In this document: positions 24,559 to 35,786 of the stretch, one piece after another | Layout of the letters: each line of letters starts with the position of its first letter | Position numbering within the stretch: position 1 is the stretch's first letter | Assembly (NCBI GenBank): GCA_003550325.1 | Contig: QKWP01000126.1 | Coordinates: 188,589-252,588 of the forward strand | Source of the DNA: Gigaspora rosea | Taxonomy: Eukaryota; Glomeromycota; Glomeromycetes; Diversisporales; Gigasporaceae | Direction of reading: 5' to 3' | DNA: 64,000 bases | The notes under the pieces: generated by a model | Database searches by the model: none | What the model was told of the DNA's origin: nothing | The model's input: only the letters and a program-made list of their open reading frames with translations | Made by a program: the position numbers and the translations under genes

Positions 24559-25187
24559 GTTTAGTTGTGGATAGAAAGAAAAAAAAAACAAGACTGTGCG
24601 ATTTATCTAGTTTCATCAATTTTGTGTGCCACAATGTTAATTTTTCGGTCAAATGTTAAATTTTTAATACATCAAATTTCTATTCTTTTTTGTAAAGCTC
24701 ATTAAGTTTTAAAAATATAAAATAAACAAATCTTTTCTTTATTTACAAAAAAATCAAGATTTGACCACAAGATTTTATAATTTAGTCTTTGTGTCATTAA
24801 AGATGCATACTCTGCAAATCGGATAATCAGTGCAATAGTCCGAAATATAATCAATTCCCTATTTAAGTAATTTATATACGATAAGGCCAGGCCAATTAAA
24901 TTCTATGCTTTATATTACCCCTCCTCTACCTTCTGGGGGCAGGTTTACACGCATTATATAAAATTTTCCGCATCGGGATTTTTCGGACCTTTTGCTAAAT
25001 TTTTACTCGGCCACACTCTCATCGCATTTTAGGTTTATTTCATTGTCTAAATCGGAAATTTCCGGGCCATAATTATTTTTATTATAATTATTTTTTCGAT
25101 CATATTAAATTTCTATATATAAATAAATTTTTTTTTTTACTATGAAGGAGAGGGGGAGGGTCTGAAGAAGGGGGTTGAGGGTGTAAT
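24559..25187. other. No gene recognised; possible promoter of the surface-protein gene
   Basis: Upstream side of the minus-strand gene. AT-rich, then C-rich and G-rich tracts at about 24910-24950 and 25145-25175. No defined element. Confidence 0.35.
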
Positions 25188-25508
25188 TAGAGATGGGAAA
25201 ATGCGCATTTTATAATAAAATGCGCATGAATGCGCATTAATGCGCATGATATCTAAAATGAGCATGATACCGCATGATAAAAAACTTTTTTTAATTTTTA
25301 TCTTTATTATTGAAAATATATCTAAATAAAGATACTATATATTGATTCTTAATCAGATTTTGCCTATATATATATATATATTTACAAATTTGCTAATTGT
25401 AAACTTCATCGTTGCTATCTTATATAATTTGACACCTGACACGTGGCTCTGCCACGCGAGCTTTGTATAAAATTTTAGAAACTTAGTTAAAATCTTTAAA
25501 TTCGCGTT

Positions 25509-25746
25509 AGGACACGCAAAGTTGATTTTTCGTTTTGCATTGCCCGCCGTCCCACTTTTTCAATTTTTTCAATTTTTTTATGACTGCCGGCCCAATCTTT
25601 TGATTCCTTGTTGTGCAAAATGAAATTTTAACCTCGTATAACCTTAAATGTGAACATCAACCTATTTGCAGAAAAAGAAGAAAAAATCCGCCGTCCGTCC
25701 CGAATTTTAAAATCCATAATGCAAAACGAAAGATCAACTTTGCATA
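25509..25746. mobile_element. Inverted-repeat element, copy 1 (nested)
   Basis: ACGCAAAGTTGATTTTTCG at the left is mirrored by CGAAAGATCAACTTTGC at the right, with GC-rich CCGCCGTCC blocks just inside. Same family as 32632-33062. Ends partly degraded. Confidence 0.65.
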
Positions 25747-26619
25747 TAATATTTATAAATATGCTGATTGAATCGTCACAAAAAATTTTGTTACTGAACA
25801 TACTATTCTATTAACTACGGTATATGGTTAAGATTGTGTTAGTTTGCATTAAAATTATTTTATTATAAAATTCTGCCAAAGAATTCACACTCTATTTCAA
25901 TATGGTTGAGCCAGTATTTATTAGAATTATTTTGATTTTTATCATGAGTTTTATAAAAAACTTCTATTACAAAATTTGTTCGCTATACCAGTAATTGCAA
26001 TATATAGTGGGTTAGTTTGAATCAGTATAAACTAACTATAAAAAGTTTTTACAAAGCTCATTACTCCAATAACAAATAGTATGCAGCTTAGTTTTATTGG
26101 TGAATGCCAATTTTTAAAATAAGTGTTGCAAAGAGAATTTTAGCTCATTGATCACCTTTTGAACATAATCGTAATTTTATTGGTTAGTAGATTGACAAAA
26201 ACTACGAGTCACTGAGAAAATTAGTTGATTATCAGATAATCTGGGCGGCAAAAATTCCGACCAAAAATTCTAGAAATCAATCATTAAATATTTGATTGAA
26301 TGTAACTTTTTTTGATATTCGCTAATGTATTCACTATTTTTTTATTAATCATATGTTTTATCTATAGCGGAGCATTTGTCGTGTTCTTGCACTTGTTCTT
26401 GCACTTGCACTTATTCTTGAACTTGATACCATTATACAAAACGGTTTCAAATTTGGGAATTTTTTTAGCCCAAAATAGTTTGTAAATATTAGGCAGTCAA
26501 ACAACAAATGTAAATTTGGAAAATTCACGTTCACGATCTTGTGCTGTTTAAGGGCGTTAATAAGGGCATCAAAAAATGATATAATAATTACTCGAATGTT
26601 ATAATTACTCGACCATGAT

Positions 26620-27313
26620 TAGAGGTTGTACCCTAAATAAATTTCAAATTCCGGATAACCCGCAGATTATTACCGGGTCACAAACCGGATTGTTTTAAAA
26701 AATCCGGGTTACCCGGGTGACCCGGGTGACCCGGTTGACCCGGTTTGTTTGATTGGCTAATGCAAAATTGAGGTAGCTCTTAATGGTATGTAAATTTTTT
26801 AGAGGTTGTACCCGTTAAAAAATTTAAGCTCCGGGTTACTCACCCGTTTACAACATTATAAACTGGGTCATCTTAATAATCCGGGTAACCCGGTTTGTTT
26901 TGATTGGTTGATGCAAACTCATAAATTCTCTTATATGCATTTTTTTTAAAAAAAACTACGTATAATGATAATGGTAACTGATAAATTTATTTAATTTTTA
27001 TGTATAAAATTTAATATATAAGTTTAACCGGCCTAAAAATCATTCGGCAAATTTTACAGGTGCCCCGAGAATCATGATAATAGCCGTAACATAATCAGTT
27101 TATTATCCAACGGCTAGAGGTCGTCGGAAAATATACTGGGTTTAAATAATAATATTTAAAATGACCTCACTCCCAACGGACATACGTACTGTACATACGT
27201 TTGTACGTCACATTATCATGCTTATCCGGGTCACCCGGTTAACGATAGCTATGACCCGGTTGACAGGTGTTAACCGGGTTACCCGGGTAACGCTTATACG
27301 GGTACAAGCTCTA
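26620..27313. mobile_element. hAT element nested inside another hAT
   Basis: Ends TAGAGGTTGTACCC and GGGTACAAGCTCTA, flanked by exact ACCATGAT (26612-26619, 27314-27321). The interior is an array of GGGTNACCCGG palindromic motifs on both sides. A second internal TAGAGGTTGTACCC at about 26801 suggests a partial duplication. The overlapping ORFs on both strands at 27161-27406 come from this repeat. Confidence 0.9.
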
Positions 27314-27597
27314 ACCATGATAATAGTCATAATCATCTTACGTATTTCTGTTAGTTTTCCAACATTTAGGTCACATTTTTCGAATACGACCAATCAAAAA
27401 TGCTAAAGCGAACAGACCCAGAATTGAAGTATATAGGTAGATTAGAAAGTTAATTATACTTATTTTATATTTAATTTTTCTATATAAAATTTTGATGGGA
27501 TAAAATGCGCATGATTCGGAAACATGCGCATTAATGCGCATTCATGCGCATGATTGAGGAATCATGCGCACGCATGAAACCCATCTCTAGGTGTAAT

Positions 27598-27792
27598 GTA
27601 AAACAAAGAACCTTCTTGGTCTGGCCTAATCTTAGGCACCATTTAACTCATCTCATTACCTGTTGCTATGATCGGATTTTAGGAATTAGTTCATTGTCAA
27701 GGATAAAATTTCAAATTCTGTGTCCTGGTCGCATTGGCCCAGTATTATAAAATCAGACTTTCAAAATACAGCATTTAGGGCAAAGTTTTGAC
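27598..27792. other. Spacer between two hAT elements
   Basis: About 200 bp of unassigned sequence, host or older repeat. Confidence 0.4.
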
Positions 27793-29267
27793 TAATTATA
27801 CCTGACGAACGACGAAACTTTCATTGTTATTGACAAATGACGAAACCTTTCGTCAAGCTAATCGCTAAATGACGAGACGAAACCTATGAGGGTATCCTTA
27901 CGTCAGCAAATTCTAGGATAAGATCACATTCGATCTTAAAATTCGTTGCTTCGGAACCAATAGAATTATAGAATCTTGCGTGACAAACGAGCGTAAATAA
28001 TCATTCCGAGAAAATTCCGAACTAAATATCACTTCCGATCTCAAAATTCATAGGCAGGACCCAATAAAATTACAGGATCTCGTGTAACAAAACAAAAGTG
28101 AAAAACATCGCGTAAATACGTGAATTTTACTATGGTGTTCCAGGTAACTTTTCATCAAATTATGTTTACTTTTTTAAAATCTTATACAATAGAATTTAAA
28201 ATTTGTTATTATTTTTAAGAACTCTATGATATTTATTGATTAATTCGTGATCCGTATACCAAACAGAAAATACCGAACCAATCAAATGGTTTGACATTTT
28301 ACTATGAATGCAACAAAATCGTAATTTCGGTCATCAATGCGCATAGAAATATAAGTCCTCCGGACAATTAATGTTACTAGTGTGTATATTAGGCAATATA
28401 GATAAACTCACGCATGCAAGTAGTCTACTGTAGTTTGTATGCGATGTGCGATCAAATGATCAAACATAGCCGTGTGCATACAATCAATATTTTTTAAGCC
28501 TGAAAAATTTCAAAATTCAAATAGAAAAATATGTGAATTTCGAATTCGTAATACAGTCAACTCTCTTTATATCGAGCCTCTCTATAACGAACTCTGAATA
28601 TAATGAACTAAAAATGTTTAAATTTTATAATAGTTTGGTATAAAAAGAGTATGGTTTCTTAAGAAAACATAGTAATTTATATAGCGAACTTTTTTTAACA
28701 TCCAAAAATAACCGTTCGTTATAGAAGAGTTGACTTTACCTTTGAACCCATATGTCTATGCAGATAAAAATATTTGAAGTTTGAGATCAGAAGTGATCTT
28801 CGGCTCGGAACATGCTCGGCATGTTTTTTTACGTTTGTTTTATTTCACAAGCAATGTTTAAATTTATATGCGCTATAGTTCGCATATTGATGATTCATTC
28901 CGCAAGCAAAATTTTTTTGGAATCTGCGATTTAATTATATTTTCTACTTGTCACGCATTTTTTTTTCTGAATTTTTATTATGTTTACAAAAATTTTCAAA
29001 ATTTCCATATATTGAAACAAAATTGAATTTTAAACACTGTACACGAGGTCTAGTTGATTCTATTGGTTCCAAAGTACGAATTTTGAGATCAGATGTGGTC
29101 TTCAATTCGGAATTTGCGACGTAAGGGTACCCTTATAGGTTTCGTCATGAGTTTCGTTAATCGTCATGAGTTTCGTCAATCATCAATTCGCCATTTAAAG
29201 ATTAGCTTGACGAAAGGTTTCGTCATTCGTCATTGAAGAAAGCTTCGTCATTCGTCAGGCATTATTA
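27793..29267. mobile_element. hAT-type element with TGACGAAA arrays
   Basis: Ends TAATTATACCTGACGAACG and, inverted, TAATAATGCCTGACGAATG. Long inverted arms (over 200 bp) hold repeated TGACGAAAC units and a shared AAAATTCG...GGAACCAATAGAAT block. Same family as 50722-51882, but no target duplication remains (GTTTTGAC versus ATGGTTGC). Contains the MITE at 28554. No transposase. Confidence 0.75.
28554..28736. mobile_element. Mariner/pogo-like MITE nested in the hAT element
   Basis: Ends CAGTCAACTCTCTTTATAT and, inverted, AAGTCAACTCTTCTATAACG, flanked by TA (28552-28553, 28737-28738). A second internal CTCTCTATAACGAACTC near the left end. No coding. Confidence 0.8.
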
Positions 29268-29712
29268 ATGGTTGCCTATCACTAGTAATGTTTTCCTTAT
29301 ATTAAGTTATAAACTACATTGATATAATTAAAATAATTTTCACAATGGGACAGTATTTTTAGATGAATTTCGATAACTTATTAACTTATATAATTTTCAC
29401 ATGTCGAAAATTTTATTTTAGCAGATGCATGATGATTAATAAAGAAAATAATTCATTCTGATTTCAACAATAATATTTGATAATTAATGGGGAATATATT
29501 AAATTATTAGTCATGTTATCGGCACATATTATAGCATAACATTTTATTAAAAACTATAAAAATCAATAATATAGTAATATAAATAGTAAATAGATAAAGA
29601 ATACTTAAACTAAACAATTTTTGTACTTAAGATATTATATAGTATAGATAATAATTATCCGAAAAATAAGTAATAAATTATAAAAATAAACAAATACAAT
29701 TATTATTTTACA

Positions 29713-30459
29713 TTAATTATACTTCATGTTAACGATATGCGTAGAATTAATAGGAACATTATTAGCATGACTATTATTAACAGGAAAAGTATTAATAACC
29801 GTCATCCCATTAGAATAATGAGTATCAGGAGCAATATTAACACGGACGGTATTGGCGGTTAGATCAGATAGAGCATCATTAATTTCAAGAATTATTAATG
29901 CATTATCAGTAAATAATGCAGCAAGTCTAAGTCTAAGACCACAACCAAGATTTAACACGTTTATATGACCATTTCCGTAAGCTTTTCCATCCCTATTATT
30001 AGCATAATCGTCGTAAGACGTGACCCACCAGAATTTCCAATTGACAGTTGGAGTTTCTTTTTCATTATATCTTGCAAATAAATCATTTAAGAGATTGGTA
30101 AATGCTATTGCACGTTCAGCTGCATTTTTTTCAATCATATATTTGGCAAAAAAGTAACCAAAAATAGATAAAATGAGACCTATAAGCGGACCATATCCTG
30201 GTATAATTATAGACAAGATTACTATTAAAAGAACAGTAGCAAACGAAGAAGTGTAATATAATAAATTTTTTGTTTTTCGGGTCATTAGTTCAACGCCTTT
30301 AACATGCTGGTTGATTTGTTCAAGTCTAGCAGCAAACTCTTCACGGGATAAAAAGCCGTGAAGGTCAAGGCACCAGTCCGCTTTGAAAAAATGACCAGGT
30401 TGGCAATCACAACAAGTATCATTTCCGCGCAGGAAAAGGGGAATTAAGACTCGTTTCAT
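29713..30459 (-). CDS. Two-TM protein, possibly ERF4/GOLGA7-like, paralogue 1
   Basis: An intact 248-residue ORF starting MKRVLIPLFLRGNDTCCDC. The N-terminal 55 residues have a CDCQPGH motif and FLSREEFAARLEQIN. They are followed by two hydrophobic segments (about residues 70-87 and 90-108), a conserved AAERAIAFTNLLNDLFARYN helix, VNWKFWW, and a tail that repeats short Asn/Thr/Pro phrases. The pattern (a short beta strand, then LXGXLSXXEFXXXXXXIN, a hydrophobic middle, then a final EI strand) recalls the Golgin A7/ERF4 domain (PF10256), a palmitoyltransferase partner, but this is from memory and tentative. The paralogue at 46037-46786 is also intact, with about 46 differences over 249 aligned positions by hand count. 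The ATG was chosen because the homology between copies begins there. Upstream (30460-30720) is conserved in both copies and likely holds the promoter. Confidence 0.8.
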   Translation of the reverse strand: MKRVLIPLFLRGNDTCCDCQPGHFFKADWCLDLHGFLSREEFAARLEQINQHVKGVELMTRKTKNLLYYTSSFATVLLIVILSIIIPGYGPLIGLILSIFGYFFAKYMIEKNAAERAIAFTNLLNDLFARYNEKETPTVNWKFWWVTSYDDYANNRDGKAYGNGHINVLNLGCGLRLRLAALFTDNALIILEINDALSDLTANTVRVNIAPDTHYSNGMTVINTFPVNNSHANNVPINSTHIVNMKYN

Positions 30460-31242
30460 AGTGCTGTAAGATAAATTATAACACTTAAAGATGAAACTTA
30501 AAAATGCTAAATAAAGCTTTATGTTATTTAAAGTATTGAATTTAGGTTATTTAAAGGTTTTTGATTACTAGTAAAGAATCAAATTCTTAAAATCGAAATT
30601 TAGAACTTAACACCTGTAGTACTACCACTAAACATTACTAAAAAAATGAGAACACTCTCAATCACTTTTTTGATTGTCAGACAGCCTATTCAAATTCTTT
30701 TTTGAGACAATTGTGAGATGCTTGAAAACGCTCTGATTTGAACTTTTATTGTTTATTTATGTGTGAAATTAAACTCGTGTTGCTATAAAATATTGTCGCG
30801 CCTCGATATTTACATATTTTAATTTTTGCCTTTATTTCTATCATTCCTCATTAGTATAATTTTCCTTAAATGTATTTCTTATAATGAATTACTATTATCA
30901 TATATTATCATATTCCTGTCTTTATTATAAGACTCTAGCATCACCAATATAAAAAATTTCGCTTACCAGTGTTAGAGTTAGGGTCTGGTATATTTATGAT
31001 TTGATTTTACGCTACACCTGATATCGAAATTTAATTGGACCAAATAGCGAATGTTCTTTAATTTATTTTGGTTGTACCGTCGGGAAAACCTTGGAACTGA
31101 TTGACGTATCACGTCACGCTATTCTCGAATGCCATTTATGGTATATTGTTACTATAATTAGGGAGAGCTTTAACTCCGATGGTTGACGTTAAAAGTTCAC
31201 ATGAATTTGGCAGTAAATAATTTATTAGGCATTTATTATAAA

Positions 31243-31506
31243 GAAAATTACTACTTATTGCCAGTGGTGGTCATCACCAGTGATTAACAAAGATTAATAA
31301 AAAGTTTTTTGTCTAAATAAAAATTAAAATTTGATTAATTTTAGGGTTAGGGTAAGAACTGGGATGGAGCAGGGGAGTATAGTTTATACCAAAATTTTAC
31401 GAGAAATTTTTTTTGTTAGAGCCTCAAAGGTGATTTCATAGACAAAATTTAAAGATACAAAATATACATTGGTGATGATCACCACTGGCGATAAATAGCA
31501 AACTTC
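31243..31506. mobile_element. MULE-type MITE, 9-bp duplication, absent from copy 2
   Basis: Ends GAAAATTACTACTTATTGCC and, inverted, GAAGTTTGCTATTTATCGCC, followed by a CAGTGGTGRTCATCACC block. Flanked by TATTATAAA (31234-31242, 31507-31515). At the matching place in copy 2 (about 47795-47812) the site reads TTTATTATAACATGATTG without the insert. Confidence 0.92.
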
Positions 31507-31851
31507 TATTATAAAATGATTGTGAATTTATGTTATCTTTATTTAGAGGAGAATTTGGTTAGCGTGTGTTCAATTTAACCAAGAGCGAGAGCAAACACTT
31601 AAATTCATGTCAATTTATTAGAACGTGATCATAAAGGCTACAGCGTATTCGTGTTAGTTTCCGCACATTCGTGGTAATTAAGCGTATTGGCTGCAACTAC
31701 CGCGTATTCCCCAATAATTCATTATAATGGCTTATACTACTAAGGCAAGATAAACATGGCTATGATGATACAATTATGGAAGGTGACAATTTGACTTACA
31801 TGCAAAATCCTATTATTACTTTATTTGGATGTTACCTAATCTTATCGTCAT

Positions 31852-32001
31852 TAGATTTTTATTGATTTGATTTGATCAAATATTTGAAATATTTCAAATA
31901 TAGAAATTTTAATTCAAATGAAATTCAAATCAAGGCTAATTTGATTTGTCCAAATTTAAATATGACTAAGATTTGATTTGATTTAAGTTTGAGGAACCTT
32001 A
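31852..32001. mobile_element. hAT-type MITE of the ATTTGATTTGA family
   Basis: Right end GAGGAACCTTA matches the 5054-5337 element and the left end TAGATTTTTATTG is decayed. Flanks ATCGTCAT and ATCGTTAC are a worn 8-bp duplication. Present in both copies of the segmental duplication, so the insertion predates it. Confidence 0.65.
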
Positions 32002-32631
32002 ATCGTTACAGCATACATATGCTTAAGCATCTATTTATGTTAATAAAAGCCATGATATTGGTACTGTACATACGTACGTACGTACGTAAGTACTTAGCTT
32101 GAGATAATTCTTAATGAAAGCCTAATTTCGCTCACTGCATCTGATTGGACAAAACAAATTACTCCATCTCACAAATCTAAAAAAGGATAATAATGAATAC
32201 ATTGTTTATTGTAATCAAATATTGCTAAAATTTGAATCGCTCTTGAAAATAAACATCAAATTTCTCTAAACTGCCTTGTGAATTTAGTGATGTGCCACTT
32301 ATATGATACCTGAAAATTTTAGCGTACAGTATGTACTGCACCTATAGTTCTTTTCCGGCATCTGATTGACTGGAAAAAGCGACAGCAAAATTTTAAAACA
32401 CTGAACTCAACTTTTGAAAATAATTTTCGTGAAAACATTGAACTCATAAAATTTTCGCCAAAATAATTTCAATTTCGTGAAAACATTGAACTCAAAAACA
32501 TTGAACTCAAAGCATTGAAATCAAAATTTTTCAATTTTTCACCAAATTACTTTCATAAAACAAAATTTATTGTACTCATAATTTTTTATAATACAAGCAA
32601 TAAAGATTTAATTATATGAACTTAAATTTTT

Positions 32632-33062
32632 AGGCCACGCAAAGTTGATTTTTCGTTTTGCATTACATGGATTTCAAAATTCGGGACGGACGGGCGGAAT
32701 TTTTTTTTTTTTAGTTTTAATTTAAATAATGTTCACATTAAGGCCAACAAGGCTAATTTTTCATTTTGCACAACAAGGAATCAAAAAATTGGGCCGGCAG
32801 TCATATTTTTCCTGTCAGTCCTATCGGACGATTACGGGAAATTAAGGTCTCCATCGGGTGACACCGGATGAAAATAATTATTGGAATAAATTTTTTGCCA
32901 CACTTAGAATTCATTCAATTATTAACGTTGTGAGAAAAAATAGATGTCAAAAATCGAACAATTGACACAATTGGGATCTAAAAAAAAAAAAATTTTTTTT
33001 GAAAAAATTGAAAAAATGGGACGGCGGGTAATGCAAAACGAAAAATCAACTTTGCGTGGCCT
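32632..33062. mobile_element. Inverted-repeat element, copy 2, perfect 35-bp ends
   Basis: AGGCCACGCAAAGTTGATTT at the left is mirrored exactly for 35 bases by the right end, ending AACTTTGCGTGGCCT. Flanks TTAAATTTTT and TAAATATA may be a worn duplication. Internal blocks GGGACGGACGGGCGG and GGGACGGCGGG. Not found at the equivalent place in copy 2, but there a wider region (about 32590-33190) is missing, so a simple empty site cannot be shown. Confidence 0.75.
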
Positions 33063-34299
33063 TAAATATAAACATTATTAATTCGTTGAAAATAATTTAT
33101 ATAAAATGTTTTTATCTTGCTGGATTGTTGGTTCGGTATAAAATAAGTTGAAATAAAAAATTATTTGACCGCAAAAAAAAATTAATTGAAAAAAATTAAT
33201 TCAAAAAAAAAAATAAAAATAAAAATTTATTTGGCTTGACGTTAAATAGCGCAAAAAGAAGATTACATTTTTAATCTCGTGCAATATTTGGGAGATAAAA
33301 TTTTCGTCCTTCCAATAGGAAATGGCAGGGGAAATTAGTAAATCCCTTCTTGATTAGAATAACACCAGATAAACAACGCAAATCGGATTACGATGTATGG
33401 GGAAAATAGTAAATCCGTTCTTTATTAGACATAACGCCAGATAAACAACGCAAATCGGATTTACGATGTGTGAGCGTAAATAGTGAATAAAGTCAATAGA
33501 TTAGGTTTTACAAAAAAATATTGCAGTGTTATATGAAATTTTAGCAATAAAAAGAACGTAAGACTATGCTATACGATAGACCAATTGAAAACTGCATGAA
33601 AAAGTAGGACAGAGCTCCATATGTATATTTCAATTAACAATTTGATAGTGTATTTTTTTGTCGTATTTTTTGGTAAATGACAAATTCATATTTAGCATAC
33701 CGGTATGAGCGTAAATATTAACCAATACTGAAAAAATAAATTTGTTAATGATTTTTACTTGTATATATTTATATAACTGATGAAAAGTACATTTTCAGAA
33801 TTTTTAATTGTTTCAACAATGAAAAATTTTCGAATTTATTTTTTTTTAATATTCGAGTTCGAGGCTGGCGTATTTATCAGTATACATATAACTGAAGCAT
33901 ATGCCAAATTGCAACTATACTACTCATTCGTAACAAATTTATGTAAATTTGGTCATTAATACTGCATTACCCCGTTTATGGTTAGTGCAACAATGTCGTT
34001 CAACTGCTTACGAAACCATAATTTGTACTTTTTAATTATATTGTTATTCAAGGCAAAATTTATTTCTTTTTATTTTGTGCTCGAAACTTGAGAATTTGAA
34101 AAATCACAGTTTATTTGAATAACCTTTTTCCGTAAAAATTATTTGCAGGTGATATTTTGGAAAAAATAAAATATGCATTAAAACTTATTTGATGCATTTC
34201 AACCAAATATAGTTACTTTTTTATGCATTCGCATAAGCATTATGAATACCTGTAATTTGTAAATTTTTCAGTCCTCGTTTTTTTCAAATTTGGTAATTT

Positions 34300-35219
34300 A
34301 ATTGTAACAAAATATGCACATAATTGTTCTGAATGTTAAAAAATAATAAAATTTTGAATTTTTTCCATATTCTTGTGATTCCAACTGGCTATTGGGAAGA
34401 TATGTCCTATCAAATGTTAGTATTAGGGATGAGCATGCGCATGATGTGCGGATTTTTTTTAGATCCTGCGAGGGATTTTTATATGATTCCAAAATAAAAT
34501 TATCTGGCCGGCATTATTATAATGTAATTGGCATGCATCGATATGCATAGAATTTACGCAATCATACTGTTTTGAAGAGTTTGTAGTAATACGACCGATC
34601 CAACTATAATAGTTACTGGGTGATAAGTTTCTGATTTACTCAAATAAAGGCCTCTTCAGCACCATACTAACTACTTCGTTTATTTTCCTTAAGTAAAATC
34701 GAAGGGAATCTACTGTTATTCTAATACACGTGCTAACCCGTTAGCTTGTTGTATTATTAAACAAAAGGGAAGATCATATGGGAATAAAAGTATAAACCAG
34801 GTTTCCCTTTCGAAATCAACTTACATTTAATGCATTATGCAAAAAATGGAAATGATACTAAATCAAGAAAAGGTGGTCGATATACAAATTTAGGGTAAAA
34901 CTAATGGAAAAATTCGAATTTCTAATGCCACAAACTTCGAATTTTTGAAATGCTTAATATATATATGTGCATTTTTATGTCGAATTTATTTATTTATTAA
35001 GTATTTTCAATAAATAAATTTATAAGAAATAACTTATTTGAACAAGTAAATTGATTTTCAATAATTATTTTTGCATGGTGTTTTTTATTAGACACTAAAA
35101 TTAAGAAACCTGCAGATTTGTGATCCTATCCCGCGTGGAAACGTGTCACGCGCGGGATTTTTGGAGAAAGCGTGATTTTGCCCTTCTTTAGTTAGTATTA
35201 TTTTATTAGTATAATAATT
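34300..35219. other. No gene recognised
   Basis: Contains an isolated TAGGGATGAGCATGCGCATGA at about 34425, like the end of the GCGCAT hAT family, a palindrome GCTAACCCGTTAGC at about 34731, and a GC-rich hairpin at 35128-35158 (ATCCCGCGTG ... CACGCGCGGGAT). No ORF with a domain. Confidence 0.45.
35128..35158. other. GC-rich hairpin
   Basis: ATCCCGCGTG pairs with CACGCGCGGGAT around an 9-base loop, with a 2-base bulge, followed by a T run. Could be a structured RNA end or chance; no flanking gene is evident. Confidence 0.4.
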
Positions 35220-35660
35220 AAATGGGAGAGTGACAGGAAATGAAGAGAATTGGCAAAATGTACTCTACGGAGAAAAAATTGAAAGAATTTATAGGTGGAT
35301 GGTTATATTTATTACCATGGGTTCCAAGTGAGTGAATATGAAGATAGAAGAATGTCTTTATACAATCAATGAAACAAAGATATTAGAAAATAGATGTGAT
35401 TGATTAGAGTGGATATGATCGATAAAATATACTAATGCTGGTGATGCTAAAGGAGATACGATTTAAACTGCGTAAATATATGCAAATAATAATACTGGCC
35501 TTAATCTAAAGAACTTTCAGAATAAGTCACATAACCGATCTACAGAATTTAAGCAGGGATTTATAGCACAAATTAAAGTCTTAAAAAGCTGTTTGAAGTT
35601 ACAAATAATTAGTCTGCCAATGAGTCTCAAGAGATTATAAAAATATAAGTCAAATTCGAA
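35220..35660 (+). pseudogene. Possible eroded kinase C-terminal fragment
   Basis: One frame near 35510 reads RSTEFKQGFIAQIKVLKSCLK, which looks coding and resembles tails of AM-fungal kinase-family proteins as I recall them. Upstream pieces are interrupted by stops. No kinase motif is present. A weak call. Confidence 0.25.
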
Positions 35661-35786
35661 AATAAATTAAGTATACTGTAGTTAGAATGGAAGTTGCAGT
35701 TTCAGGATTTATATGCCGTATCCTTTGACAATTCATTTAAGTCAGATGTGATATATGCAGTGTTATATGAAACGGTACATTTAGTG

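Larger units (their letters stand above)
25188..27589. mobile_element. hAT element, 2.4 kb, with GCGCAT subterminal repeats
   Basis: Ends TAGAGATGGG and CCCATCTCTA, flanked by exact GGTGTAAT (25180-25187, 27590-27597). Many ATGCGCAT repeats lie just inside both ends (25200-25250, 27500-27575), as expected for hAT transposase binding arrays. No transposase ORF. Two further elements are nested at 25509-25746 and 26620-27313. Confidence 0.9.
29300..34290 (+). repeat. Segmental duplication 1, copy 1 (about 5 kb)
   Basis: Collinear with 45245-52250 in direct orientation: the same order of ATAAGTTATAAACTA, the minus-strand two-TM gene, TCAATCACTTTTTTGATTG, AACCAAGAGCGAGAGC, the ATTTGATTTGA MITE, an ACGT tract, TTTTAGCGTACAGTATG, a tandem 75-bp AACGCAAATCGGATTTACG repeat, and TTCGAGGCTGGCG. 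Copy 1 alone carries 31243-31506 and about 600 bp around 32632-33062. Confidence 0.9.

Noticed and set aside
27161..27406. Overlapping ORFs on both strands with Arg/Val/Thr-rich repeats
   Set aside because: They are translations of the GGGTNACCCGG palindrom array of a hAT element, which is open on both strands by symmetry.
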